DNA of 64,000 nt from Nilaparvata lugens (GCF_014356525.2 NC_052508.1:55810497-55874496); one strand, 5' to 3'. Positions 23,061 through 33,470 are shown, numbered from the stretch's first letter. Notes: generated by a model from the letters alone, not told the origin. Numbers and translations: made by a program.

Positions 23061-23900
23061 AAGAGAAGAAAAAAGGGTTGAATGACTGGGGAAAAATAGT
23101 AGAGAGATAAGGAATAAAATAAATGAGGGAGAAGTAGAAGCTGATGAGAGGGAGGAGTAGAAAGGTGAGAAGATCTAGAAATATAAGAGAGTAAGAGTTG
23201 AATTAAAAGGAGAGAACAATGAAGAAGTTGGAGAGAAAATAGAAAATAGGAATAAGGTGAGGAAACTAGATGAGAAGGAAAGAGAGATTGAAAGAGCTGG
23301 TATGAAGAGAATGAGCATGAGGTAAACTGATGTGGTGGACGAGGAGGGAAAGGATGAGAAAGATGAGAGAGACAATGAAGAGGAGAAACCGATGAAGAAG
23401 TTGGAGGAAGAATAGAGAATAGGAATAGATGAGGAAACTAGATGAGAATATTAGTTGATAGGGAGCTTGAAAGAGCTGGATTGAAGGGAAAGAGCATGAG
23501 GAAAAGTGATGTGGTAGATGAGGAGGGAAAGAATGAGAAAACTGATGAGAAGGAGAAAACGATGGTAGAAATAGTTTTAGTGGAAATGGGGAATAAATTA
23601 TAAATAGAGGAAGAGGAATAGATGAGGAAGCTAGAAGAGAAGATGAGTTGATAGGGGGAGAGAGCTTGAAAGAGCTGGATTGAAGGTAAAGAGCATGAGG
23701 AGAACTGATGTGGTAGATGAGGAGGGAGAGAATGAGAAAACTGATGAAAAGGATGATAGAAATAGTTTTAGTAGAAATGGGGAATAAATTATGAATAGAG
23801 GAAGAGGAATAGATGAGAAAGCTAGAAGAGGAGATGAGTTGATAGGGAAAGAGAGCCTAATGGGGAGGTGGGTGTCGAGGAGAGGAAAAGGATGAGAAAA
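23061..23900 (+). repeat. Purine-rich tandem repeat, period about 180-200 bp
   Basis: At least three diverged units are marked by GAAAGAGCTGG at 23289, 23469 and 23667. Each is followed by GATGTGGT(A/G)GA, GAGGAGGGA and an ATAGATGAGGAA-type phrase; a fourth partial unit ends near 23850. The units grade into the GGA-rich tract on the left. Repeat growth inside a polypurine tract explains the structure; no protein is encoded. Confidence 0.65.
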
Positions 23901-23929
23901 TTGAGTAGATACTGCGTGGGGGGGGGTAA

Positions 23930-24312
23930 GGCTGATGTGGGTGGTGTGGGTGCGAGTTGCAGGTTGGCAGGTAGGGCGGAGGGGGTGCCGGAGTCACCCG
24001 GAGAGGGGATGGATGCTGGATGCTGTGCTTCGGGGGTTGTGTCCCGGTTGGTGGTTCAGTCCCGGTGCTAGAGTGCTCTTGTGCGGGTCGTCTCCAACGA
24101 CACAACCACAACGTCAACAAAACAACGTCGCCGTGTGCTTGAGTGCGAGAGAGACAGACATAGTGTGCAGCGGCGTTTTGTCAGGAGTCGCGCGACTTTG
24201 ACTGACTGCAGTAGACCGGTCCAATCTGCGGGGACGTGTGTATTCCATCCATATGGTTCCCGTTCCCGCTCTCGCCAGCTGTTAGCAACTCGGGGACTCG
24301 AGCTGAGTAAGT
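23930..24312 (+). promoter_or_regulatory. CpG-rich candidate promoter and 5' noncoding exon
   Basis: CpG dinucleotides are far denser here than anywhere nearby. TTCAGTC at 24056-24061 fits the arthropod initiator (TCAKTY, A+1 at 24058). GGTCGT at 24086-24091 fits the downstream promoter element sequence but is one base off the usual spacing. The dense stretch stops at CTGA|GTAAGT, a full-consensus 5' splice site with the intron starting at 24307. This would give a 249-base untranslated first exon for a gene lying to the right and beyond the window, since no coding exon is visible downstream. A CpG-rich repeat fragment is the alternative. Confidence 0.4.
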
Positions 24313-24925
24313 GAAGGCCGTCTTAACCACCCCCTTCCTTCCACCCCCATCAGTACTGCATCTCCATAGCGACAGACTGTCGAGCGTACATCACTACGCT
24401 AATCGATGCCTTATTACCTCCCTTTATTATAATACAGTCTGCTCAAGTAACAAAACAGTATCACCTAACAAAATATATACTACTGACATATTTCTCAGTG
24501 TTACGCTTACACCTTAAGGGTAGTTTGCACACTGAGAGCTTAAACTGAGTTTGATTAGATGGTGACTTCTGAAATAAAACAAATTGGCTGGATTGAATAA
24601 AAGCTAGCAATTATTGCTAGTTCTAAGTAATTATCGAACAAATGCTTGGATTCAAGTGAGCTGTATAGACTTATTTGTATGGCTTGAATTGATTACTAGG
24701 TGCTAGTCACTGGATCTAGCAAACAAGTCTTGATATGAATTTAATGAAATTTCTGTTCATTTAACTGCTACTGTGCAAACGGCACTAATGGCTGTTTACA
24801 CAGTGCTAGTTGAAACGGAATCTCATTTGAACTGCATCAATTCGATCCTTCTGTTACAATATCGTTATTTTTGAGATAAAACTACCAGCTGATTTAACTC
24901 GGTTGAAACTTTCACCGAGTAAGCG
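24313..24925. other. Unique DNA, no gene
   Basis: If the splice donor at 24307 is real this is intron. A CATCTCCATAGCGACAG motif at 24359-24375 is weakly X-box-like. No coding frame or repeat recognised. Confidence 0.35.
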
Positions 24926-25284
24926 ACCTAAAGGTGCATTTTCGTTTGTGCGTGAATTTCCACAGTCGACGACTACAAGCATCGTTGACATTCATATTGT
25001 CCAAATTTCAAGTGTAATTTTCTATTATTCATGTTAATTATTCAAGAACTAAACATTTCTAATATGCTTTATCATTTTAATAATTTTTGAAAATTATTAA
25101 TATACATTTCGTTAATAATGTCAATATATTGCCATTTTAAAGTAAAAAAAAGTATTAACTCAACCTCTCCCATTGAAACATAATTGAACATAATATTTTA
25201 GGTTATTTAGAGAAATTGAAATCTTCCCAATCTGAGATCCTCACCGTCATGGTATTTACGCACAAACGAAACCCCAGCTTTAGG
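24926..25284. mobile_element. TIR element carrying family E module 2
   Basis: Terminal inverted repeats of about 35 bp: the left end has CCTAAAGG, then TTCGTTTGTGCGTGAAT (24941-24957). The complement of the right end has CCTAAAGC, then TTCGTTTGTGCGTAAAT (16 of 17 bases match in this core). Between them lies a diverged copy of family E module 2 (AAATTTCAAGTGT…CTCAACCTC…TTAGGTTATTTAGA). The TIRs suggest that module 2 belongs to a DNA transposon family. Confidence 0.5.
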
Positions 25285-26139
25285 TATCATGCTTCTGGCT
25301 ACAAACCTCGTGATATTTGGTCTGATCATGTTTAACGTGAATTTAGCGTAATTATTATGTGTTGCTTCTAATTTCAATCTAATCAAATTTAAATCAGCAT
25401 TGGTCAAACTCAAATAAGAGAGCAAATGAGTTCGAATGGATTTCATAGTCGGGTAGTAAGTGTGTGGTAAGATGATGTGGTAGTGGAACTAGTGTGAAAG
25501 GTGATTACACATTTCTGTTGAGGATAGTACTGTTTTCAACCATTCACATCCATCCAGTTAATATTTAGTTCATGGTCCATGACTTATTGTTTTTTTTGTA
25601 AGGATTTGGGTTATAAAAACAGAATCCTCCTTATGATTTACTTGTTAAAAAACTGTGTCAATAGTTTGTAACGTAAAGGTGTTTCAGAAACACCAATTGG
25701 AATGAGGATATACGATCAGGAAACAAGTGAAATGATTCACTGCCCTACTCAAATGTGAAAACTGATTGAGTTCTGCGAGATGAGAGAAATATTCTTGATA
25801 GTCAATACCGTTATCGTGTTACGAGTATGTTATTGCTTTATCTGTGATAATGAACTTTCACGTAATAAATAATTGATTCAAATATTCCGATGCTCCATGT
25901 GCAAACTTCTCTATCTCTGCCAATCCACTGAGGTTCATTTTTTCTAACAATCACTTTGCCAACATTGCTGTTGCTAACCAATCTAATATCAGAACACTTT
26001 TTCGATTTATCACAAATGCATTTTGGAAGTTTTCGATGGATAAAATATTTTCGTTTCATCAAAGTTTTCGGTGGAAAAATTATTAAGTTTTGATAACCAG
26101 GAATCAGGACTCTAAACAATCATTCACATTTCATTAAAT
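25285..26139. other. AT-rich DNA, no gene called
   Basis: The minus-strand ORF 25207-25446 overlaps the TIR of the preceding element and was rejected as an exon. The minus-strand ORF 25838-26119 (93 codons) abuts the 3' end of the hAT relic and shows no domain I recognise. CATTAAAT at 26132-26139 is a possible 8 bp target-site copy for the hAT insertion. Confidence 0.4.
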
Positions 26140-26947
26140 CAATGGTCGCCAACTAATGAGCCTGTGAGCTAGAATAGCATTCATAAAACTTCTAGTGAGC
26201 TACCAAGGAATATTAGACTGAAGAAAGTATTTTTCATTGCCTATAAAGATAAATTTCTAGTGTTGAAATCTACTTATAGCAAAAAGTATAACAGAAGTTG
26301 AAATGTACATTTCAATGAGAGCAGTGTAACGTACTCTTTTTGGTAAAGTATTTACTTGATGTTTGGAGTGTACGTTGTAGCCGCCATTCTGATGCAGTTG
26401 TCCAAATGTTCATCAGTTAGTCTGTCCCTATATCGATTTTTCATGAATTTCATACTTGAAAAAGATGCTTCACACAAGTAAGTAGAGCTGAACATAGCTT
26501 TCACCCTCAATGCAACTTGAATAATATTTGGATATTTTTCTTTGGGGACTTGAGGCCGAATATTTTCAGTTTTAGAAAGTGATCTGAGAGACAGATCATT
26601 TTTAAAATCCACAAATTCCATTTCAACTGAAGCCTGATCTCCACCAAAATGTTGTATAACACAAGCTGCAAAATCTTCTGCATAGATCTCTACAAAAGAG
26701 AGTTGATGAATTGTACCATATTTGATATGCTTTTAAAATCTTGAAATCGTTGATAAAACTGTTGTCTCAAGTCTGAAAGAATTGTAACGAATTCTTGGTT
26801 ATTGCTGCGGTGCTGTGGAGGATTTTTCTCGTCATTGATTTTCTCTAGACTGGGAAAGTGTTTATATTCATTATTTTTTACGTGATATGCTTTCTGATTC
26901 CAATATCGGATTGGAAATTCTTTCATTTCTATTATTATTATTCCCAT
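26140..26947 (-). mobile_element. hAT-superfamily transposon relic, 3' portion
   Basis: The element's 3' terminus (plus strand CAATGGTCGCCAAC, 26140-26153) matches the hAT pattern CAGNGGTCGNCAAC. It is followed inward by GAGCCTGTGAGCTAGAATAG, the GAGC-rich subterminal sequence typical of the ZBED5/GTF2IRD2-like branch. The 3' coding end lies further in (stop near 26352). No matching 5' terminus was found up to 27.3 kb, so the 5' half is lost. Confidence 0.65.
26352..26947 (-). pseudogene. hAT transposase (ZBED5-like), C-terminal relic
   Basis: The right part encodes FVTILSDLRQQFYQRFQDFK, the helical region before the dimerisation domain. After a break near 26690-26697, frame +1 encodes a sequence containing FVEIYAEDFA, then VPKEKYPNIIQVALRVKAMF and YLCEASFSSMKFMKNRYRDR, ending LTDEHLDNCIRMAATTYTPN. 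This is the hAT C-terminal dimerisation domain (Dimer_Tnp_hAT), whose LCE.SFS..K....RSRLTDE.L signature is clear. The single-base frameshift separates the two parts, and the catalytic N-terminal two-thirds is absent. The Met at 26621 lies inside the domain and is not a real start. Non-functional. Confidence 0.8.
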
Positions 26948-27229
26948 TGTTGATATGGTTTATTGGGGATTGAACTTTGTTGAGAAGTTGAAGCATTCAT
27001 CTACAAGATAGGAGACTAATTTCAAAACACGGAATCTCATTCTCTTGTGCAGAGAGTCCAACCCTCGGAATATATTATGATTTCCGATCTCCCGATGTCC
27101 CAAGGCGACAAATCTGCAAAAACCGTGAAAATCAATATAAAAAACAAACAATTCAAAGAGTTCAATCAATCTCTATCAGATCTCATACATAAAATAGAAT
27201 CATTAGCCTTATTGCTTTTGGCCCAATCA
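26948..27229. other. Flank of the hAT relic, no assignment
   Basis: Open frames exist on both strands (26960-27169 minus; 27047-27247 plus), but neither continues hAT homology that I recognise. It may be decayed transposon interior. Confidence 0.3.
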
Positions 27230-27435
27230 ACATTGATAAGTAGATGAATAACCTTATACAATTATTGATTATTCACAATGCAAATGACACTAATGTAATA
27301 ACAATGGAAGATAAAATAATAATGGAAGATAAATAAAACATTGATAAGTAGATGAATAACCTTATACAATTATTGATTATTCACAATGCAAATGACACTA
27401 ATGTAATAACAATGGAAGATAAAATAATAATTTTA
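27230..27435 (+). repeat. Tandem duplication, period 108 bp, two copies
   Basis: ACATTGATAAGTAGATGAAT starts at 27230 and again at 27338. About 98 bases after each start are essentially identical, including TATACAATTATTGATTATTC and AATAACAATGGAAGATAAAA. The near-identity indicates a recent event. A small ATAATAATGGAAGATAAAT extension lies at the junction. Confidence 0.85.
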
Positions 27436-29488
27436 GTCCAAAGTAGACATGAAATCTATACATTTTGAATTTAGATGGCTTGCATTAATAAATTGATTAG
27501 AAATATTCACTCAATATGATCCTAATGCATTATATATACTGAACGTAATTTTCATGAACATTATTTGATACTAGACTCTTGTAATAATTTTCAGTACTAC
27601 GTCTTTTGAATTTCATCCATCTTCAATTATTCTCTCTGAATATGGTAATGCTACTCTATCATGACCTTATGATTGGCTGCTACAACAATGTACATTCTCT
27701 ATGAATGCATTGAACTGAATAGTCCTTTATCGTGTGCTTGATTATTTGATCCATTGACAAATGTCACCGCAGTAAGCACACGGTCAAAGGTGACGACGTA
27801 TGAGCCACGTACTGTTCTATGAGCCACACACTGACACACATAATAATAGAACGGGTTGTTGTGATGTGAGACATACACGACTGGAGAATTCATGAATGGT
27901 TGTTTGCCGACTGAACAGGCCAGAGCTCATTTGTGTATCTACAAGCAACGCTTTGACCAGTCAACTGATAACTTATCCCTTTGACGTTCTGGTTTCCCCC
28001 CCACCATCTTCAAACATGAAAAAATGATACACGACTCATTCCTGTATCCATTAAACTCGATTTGGGTTTCAACGCTATCAGTGGCCTCAAAAGAATTGAT
28101 GGGAATACAGAGCGTTGAAAGGCTTCCTATGAAAATAACTAGTTGCGACAAGTGAAGCGGGCAGTTAATTTGAATCGAGAGACTCAAACATTTGATCAAC
28201 CGAGATCGCTTGTTATAGGACCTTTTCCAACTTTGAATGGTATCAATCGATTATTTATCATGAAGACTCATCTGTAATCGAAAACTCGAACCTCGAGTTG
28301 ATTCGAACAATAATTTATTTGATGCTTCTATGCCTTCGTCTGTAGGTTAGAAGCAGTAGATTAATATTAGTATTAGCATTAATATTGATGTAACTGAAAC
28401 AGAATGAATAATGAGATACTGTGTTATTGTGTTTCTACACAATGAAAACTGTAACTGAAACACAATGAGAATCACCTAATTAAGCTGTTAAATCCATTCA
28501 AGTAGCTGAAAACTACGTGAAGTGTCTGATAGAACTGTTTGATAGTAACAGAATAATCGTTGTATGAATTGAGATTCTTCACTTTTCTATAGGCCTACAA
28601 TGAAACATCTCGACTGAAAAATTTGAACATGAAACGTTTGATAAACCATGAACGTTCTGAATATTGTGTTCATATCGGAACTATTTTTTATTTCTATTCG
28701 TGTTGTATGGGAGATATGTTCCATGTAAACTACCTGTCCTGGAATACAGATAGAATAGAGTTTTATCGTATTCATGCTCCGTTTCGACACGGTAGAAATA
28801 CGGTAGAAATCGTGGATGGGGAGAAGCATCATTAATAATAGTTGTTGTTATTACTTCATATAATAATTAGATAATATGTGATTTATGTTCGAGATAATGT
28901 TCAAACTTCAATAAATTACTAATGGTTATTTAATAATTATTCATAAGTTATCGAATTATTGACAAGGATGTAGTTCTAAAGAGTGCCCCTTATAGCCTCC
29001 ATCTTGTTTTGGATTTCATAGCATCAATTGGCAATAGTGCAATCTTGGGTACAAACCTGTTGTACCTTTTCTTGAGTTGAATAATTGTACACGATGAAAT
29101 TAATGAATGAAATAATATGAATCTCAACATAGAAGTCTGAAAAATGGCATTTTCAAGTTCTGATACACAAATTATCAGTCGAGGAACGTTAACTGTGCAT
29201 GTATTAATCACTAAAATTTGATTGGAAGTTACAATTACCTGGAGCCCCGTAAAGGGGTTACTGGGATTACTTACAAGCGCCCAAGATCCCATCAATGGGT
29301 GACCAAATATCATTCAATTGGGTACCTATTCAACACGAATTTCGAACTTTTCATCATCAGAGCTCCTCCCAAAATCTAGAACAAAACATAATATATGAGC
29401 ATCACTGTCATCGGGTACTAAACAATTCTCAATAATTTAAATTATTCATGTTTCACTTCACGTTGGAAACAGAATCACTCTCATTTAA
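27436..29488. other. AT-rich DNA, no gene
   Basis: No recognisable coding sequence. A GTAACTGAAAC(A)CAATGA phrase repeats near 28390 and 28450. A hairpin-rich segment at 29225-29310 (CCCCGTAAAGGGG and CCCATCAATGGG) has the look of a SINE or structured repeat, but no second copy exists in this window. Confidence 0.4.
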
Positions 29489-29648
29489 AGCAAGGAACAC
29501 ACTATGCTGTCACCGTCAGGCACCCTCCAGCACCGACCATCACCGTCAGTCGCCGCCTTCACCGTCATTTTTCCGGCGGTAACCCACTTGCCCGTCTGGT
29601 TAGCTCCGTCAGAAACCGGAGCTAACCAGAAGAAATGCATCAGTTGCG

Positions 29649-29735
29649 ATGGAGAGTTCATCAGACGAGGAATTGCTAGTAATAGCCGCAGCATGTGCTG
29701 AAGAAAGAAGAGATACAGAAACGGAGGAAGCATAG
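29649..29735 (+). pseudogene. Probable N-terminus of a Harbinger-type transposase
   Basis: A 28-codon acidic ORF begins MESSSDEELLVIAAACAEER and ends at TAG. Acidic Ser/Asp/Glu-rich starts followed by a short Leu/Ala helix are common in Harbinger (HARBI1-like) nucleases, but this is too short for a sequence-based identification; its place inside the TIRs and opposite the MADF exon carries the argument. The DDE nuclease domain that should follow is absent: the next 350 bp is noncoding. Either the rest was deleted or this is one exon, since GGTACT follows the stop. Confidence 0.45.
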
Positions 29736-30158
29736 GTACTGAAATATTAACAGAATATTTGTTGAAATCAATGATAAAATAGCGTGTTGTCAAATTCTGA
29801 GAATATACAAAACCAGGCGTGAGGGGAGGGCCTAAGCCCCTAAAAATTATTTCAGTTTTATTACAGTAGCTTGCTTGTATAATCTAGCACGTAACTTTAA
29901 ATCGAGCAGAACCACGTTTTAACGTAAATAAAACAGATGTTTTCCAATCCCCATGCTTTTCTTATGACTGATGTTTTACGTTATTTCTCGATTGCTGATG
30001 ACTTTCAAGATGACTGCTAACTTTTCCCGAGTCCCTGGGGTCAAGACCTTCAATTTGAGCCCTTTCCCATCATCGTGTAATTTGTCAAACGGCCAAAACT
30101 TTGATTTCATAATTTCGCTTACAGAATAATATTTGTAAATAACTTACCTGAGACTTAC

Positions 30159-30291
30159 CTGTATCAAACTTTTCTGAGATTTCCTGCCAAGCATTATCTT
30201 TCTTCCTGTTGTCGTGATAACTATTATCACTAGTATTATACAGGAAGGGATACTCCCTAATAGCCTCTATCAATATTTCGTCCGTACTCAT
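30159..30291 (-). CDS. MADF/Myb-like protein, first exon of a Harbinger accessory gene
   Basis: Starts MSTDEILIEAIREYPFLYNT (Met codon at 30289-30291). A MADF-domain signature follows: LI.AI.EYPFLYN…Y.D…K..AW.EI…F. MADF is a SANT/Myb-like DNA-binding fold; in PIF/Harbinger elements such a protein helps the transposase reach the nucleus and bind the TIRs. Coding runs without interruption to GATACAG|GTAAGT, a consensus 5' splice site with the intron starting at 30158. Later exons, with the second half of the domain, were not found before the element's left part. The piece is open and looks well kept, but the gene is incomplete. Confidence 0.6.
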
Positions 30292-30590
30292 CGCTCACAG
30301 AACAAAGGCGCACTACAACAAAACACTGGCGATGTGACTTCACTGATAGTTGAATGTCGACTGGAAGAATGATAAAAAAAAACGGATCGGCTATCCGGCA
30401 AGAATGCCCCAAACAGCAATGGTAGCCGACGGTGGCCGGTGACGGTCGGGTATAGTGAGTTGCCGTTCGTTTAAAACAATGCAAAGCAATGTTGCCGATA
30501 CGCTACGGTGACGGTCGGTGCCGGACGGCGCCTGACGGTGACGACATAGTGGGTTCCCTACTTAAGGGTATCAATCTTCCAACACAGTAG

Positions 30591-30750
30591 ATTTTGTGAA
30601 GTGAACAACTACAAAACTCGACCTATTTCGGACAATGTGTAACCTTATCTGAATTTGGGAGAGGAATAGCACAAGGTTACCTTATTTATATCTCCCTATC
30701 ATTTTGATGGTGTAATAATTATTGTATGAATAAATAAAAAAATGTAATCC
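30591..30750 (+). mobile_element. Retroposon 3' end, family C (copy 2)
   Basis: Same blocks as 15526-15690: ACCTATTTCGGACAATGTGT, GGGAGAGGAATAGCACAAGG, CTCCCTATCATTTTGATGGT, and a final AATAAATAAAAAAATG tail. It lies about 30 bp right of the Harbinger element. Confidence 0.65.
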
Positions 30751-31344
30751 ATGTTCCACGTCAGGTTGGAAATAAATTCAGTTTCTTTCCAGCGTTAATT
30801 GAAAATGATAGTGATGAGGCGTCGATCCATCGAATCGGCTTGAATGGATCGTTTGTATCGGAAGCTAAAACCAGCCATAAATCTGCTTGGCTTCGTGACA
30901 CGATCGTCCATTAGGATTCCCACGGAAGTTGGAAACAATTGCCGAGGCAAACAATATATGTGAGAGTTCAGTCGATCCGTCAGTTGAAATAAAGATACGT
31001 GTTAGATATTTGGGGTGAGTCTGCCATCTTATGTGGGGCAAACGAGATTCGCCGGGTCTCTCCCTTGGGACTCCCCCTACCCCTGGACTCACTCTTCCAA
31101 ATTTATACTCTGGCCAAATCATATTCGCACCACGTGCTACCATGAATAGTCTTCCACTCCACTCAGTTGGTGTCTCTAATACTTTTCTATGAAATTTATG
31201 TGCGAGTTGCACAATTTGCTATTCCACTTGCTGTAACTTGACAGTAATATTGTGAGTGGATAGACGTTCATTTGTCAACCGTGATTTCATTCAATTTTTC
31301 TCTGACTCATAATTTTTCTTTAACATGTCATTCTACCATCCTTT
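30751..31344. other. Unique DNA, one orphan ORF, no gene called
   Basis: A 115-codon minus-strand frame (30865-31212) of mixed composition starts MQLAHKFHRKVLETPTEWSG. I recognise no domain, and no start or splice context supports it. It is listed only because its composition is less biased than other ORFs here. Confidence 0.25.
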
Positions 31345-31475
31345 CTCCAATTTCTCCTTTGCCTTTCAAGTGTTTCCTCCTCCATCTCCTTCCTCTCCTC
31401 CTCATCCTCCTTCTTCTCCTTCTTCAACTCCTTCTCCTCCATCTCATCTTTCCCCTCCTTTTCCTTCTTTTGGAT
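31345..31475. repeat. Polypyrimidine (CCT/CTT) tract
   Basis: C+T-rich run of CTCCTCCTTCTTCTCC words; the complement of the GGA tracts seen elsewhere. The plus ORF 31272-31547 (Leu/Pro-rich) is its shadow. Confidence 0.75.
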
Positions 31476-31596
31476 AATTCAGTGATTTTTCTCTTCCGAT
31501 TACCAAGAAGATCGAGAAAAAAGTGTAACGGAATCGTTTGTAAATGATACAAACCATAGGCCCCAAGTAAAATTGATAATATTAGTTGATTAATGT

Positions 31597-31770
31597 GACT
31601 TTAAACTTGTTACCTACAGTATATGAAATGACATGCTGTAACATTGTATTCCCTATTTTAAACCTGTTACATCAAGTAAAGTATTTGACTTTCAACTTGT
31701 TTCCTATATGAAATGACATGCTGTAACATTGTATTCCCTATTTTAAACCTGTTACATCAAGTAAAGTATT
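31597..31770 (+). repeat. Tandem duplication, period 90 bp, two copies
   Basis: GACTTTAAACTTGTTACC at 31597 and GACTTTCAACTTGTTTCC at 31687 open two copies. They share ATGACATGCTGTAACATTGT, ATTCCCTATTTTAAACCTGT and TACATCAAGTAAAGTATT. The second copy ends exactly where the following MITE begins. Confidence 0.8.
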
Positions 31771-31975
31771 AGGCTAGGCGCACACCAGTCAGTCAAGACA
31801 AGACATTACATGATCAGACTCGATTACAATAATCACATTGTTGCTTATGACGCAAATCACACTGATCAGTCATTGCAATTTGACATGTCTTCATAAGCAA
31901 CAATGTGAAGTTTTGTGACTGAACGTGTCTGAACATGTCTTGTCTTGGCTTGACTAACTGGTGTACGCCTAGCCT
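31771..31975. mobile_element. TIR MITE, 205 bp
   Basis: Ends AGGCTAGGCGCACACCAGTC at the left; the complement of the right end is AGGCTAGGCGTACACCAGTT. TIRs of about 38 bp continue through AGTCAAG(A/C)CAAGACA. Internally there are inverted ATAAGCAACAATGTGA-like words. No coding capacity. The right end abuts the 198 bp satellite. Confidence 0.75.
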
Positions 31976-32735
31976 CAGGGTTTTACAAGTCCTGATTTCG
32001 TACAAAGAAGTATCACAATCAAAACTTTATGTTTTTTCTCCTAGGAAAATACTCATTACAACTTTATTTAAATGATACAATATTGATTACCGAAGTTGTA
32101 AACAGTCGGAATTTCCAAAACAATCTGTACCACAGTGCATGGAAGGCTTTATGAGGTATGATATAATCAGCCTCAGGGTTTTACAAGTCCTGATTTCGTA
32201 CAAAGAAGTATCACAATCAAAACTTTAGGTGTTTTCTCCCAGGAAAATAATAATTACAACTTTATTTAAATGATACAATATTGATTACCGAAGTTGTAAA
32301 CAGTCTAAATTCCCAAAACAATCTGTATCACAGTGCATGGAAGGCTTTATGAGGTATGATATAATCAGCCTCAGGGTTTTACAAGTCCTGATTTCGTTCA
32401 AAGAAGTATCACAATCAAAACTTTATGTGTTTTCTCCTAGGAAAATACTAATTACAACTCTATTTAAATGATACAATATTGATTACCGAAGTTGTAAACA
32501 GTCTGAATTTCCAAAACAATCTGTATCACAGTGCATGGAAGGCTTTATGAGGTATGATATAATCAGCCTCAGGGTTTTACAAGTCCTGATTTCGTTCAAA
32601 GAAGTATCACAATCAAAACTTTATGTGTTCTCCTAGGAAAATACTAATTACAACTCTATTTAAATGATACAATATTGATTACCGAAGTTGTAGACAGTCT
32701 GAATTTCCAAAGCAATATGATATAATCAACCCTCA
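31976..32735 (+). repeat. 198 bp satellite, nearly four tandem copies
   Basis: CCTCAGGGTTTTACAAGTCC recurs at 31973, 32171, 32369 and 32567, an exact 198 bp spacing. Each unit contains AAGAAGTATCACAATCAAAA, TTTAAATGATACAATATTGA and GTGCATGGAAGGCTTTATGA. The fourth unit loses four bases in GTGTTTTCTCC and is cut short near 32722. Copies differ by only a few bases. It could be a short piece of a genome-wide satellite. Confidence 0.9.
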
Positions 32736-33470
32736 ATAAACTGTCCAAATTATCTCATTTTTCTTCAGATGATTCAACAGGAAAGTTGATTAATATGCTA
32801 TGCAGCATGGATCAGGTTGATTGGGTGATTGAATGAGTGAGTGAATTTGAAAGGAAGATATTGATTAGATTGAATCCAGGAAATTTTTGGTTGAAGAGAG
32901 AGCAAACCCGGAAAAGTGGGCGAACAAAGGAACAAAGACAGACATCACTGATTGGAAGAATTCGGAGAGGTTTCGGTGAAAGGTAAAGGATGGGAACGAG
33001 ATTGGAACAAGTGAGAAAGGGTCTAGGAGCAGAGCACTCTGAAGAAAAGGCAGAATCGGTGAGTATTAGCAGTGATGACGACTTGTTGGACCAGAGCCGT
33101 GTCATGAGAAGGAGGCGTAATGCTATGAAGGAGATGGGGTAGGAGTTGATAAGGAGTAGGGTAGGTGTTAATGCTGGTAAGAGGGGTTCCAAGCACGACT
33201 TGGAAAATTGCCACACAGCTGGTCCAGGGTTGGATACCCTCTTATTTCAAGGGATATCATCAGTAGAACTGACATTGAAAATTATGTTTGGGGTTGACTT
33301 GATTCTTCAAGCACAAGAGTAATTGAAGAATGATTAGAATCTCGCTAAACATGATGAAAAAATCTGGTGTAGCGCACTCACACAACTTCCCTTGCCATTA
33401 TAAAAATTTTCATTATAATTTGATCAATCAGCTGACGAGTTCGATTCTGCTTTCTCTCCAAGTGAATCTA
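32736..33470. other. Unique DNA with one small plus-strand ORF
   Basis: An ORF at 32990-33142 (50 codons, plus) starts MGTRLEQVRKGLGAEHSEEK and has an SISSDDDLLDQS acidic patch before a basic RRRR run. It reads more like protein than the minus-strand Ser/Leu-rich frames across it (32812-33216). No family recognised; it could be a retroelement remnant. The left flank (32815-32990) is purine-rich. Confidence 0.25.

Larger units (their letters stand above)
29489..30562. mobile_element. PIF/Harbinger-type DNA transposon, internally deleted
   Basis: 1074 bp with long TIRs: the left end is AGCAAGGAACACACTATGCT, and the complement of the right end is AGTAGGGAACCCACTATGTC. Both continue into CACCGTCAGG and CACCGACC words, which also repeat subterminally. 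The element is bounded on each side by TAA (29486-29488 and 30563-30565), the 3 bp TWA target duplication typical of PIF/Harbinger. Inside are two divergent short coding pieces, one transposase-N-terminus-like on the plus strand and one MADF/Myb-like on the minus strand. That pairing is the standard two-gene layout of this superfamily. The catalytic DDE region is missing. Confidence 0.8.

Noticed and set aside
22364..23375. Several Pro/Ser/Phe-rich minus-strand ORFs and a Gly/Arg-rich plus-strand ORF.
   Set aside because: Direct consequence of a one-strand purine composition; mutually overlapping in different frames.
25207..25446. Minus-strand ORF whose inner Met (25329) gives a mitochondrial-presequence-like start (MIRPNITRFVARSMIPKAGV) and ends at a GTGAG donor, suggesting exon 1 of a small respiratory-chain subunit.
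   Set aside because: Part of the frame (TTCGTTTGTGCGTAAAT) is the right terminal inverted repeat of the 24926-25284 element, matching the left end at 16 of 17 bases. No second exon was found.
26960..27247. Continuation of the hAT transposase upstream.
   Set aside because: Frames are open, but no hAT motif could be recognised in them.
30865..31212. 115-codon minus-strand ORF of mixed composition.
   Set aside because: No family resemblance and no gene structure around it.
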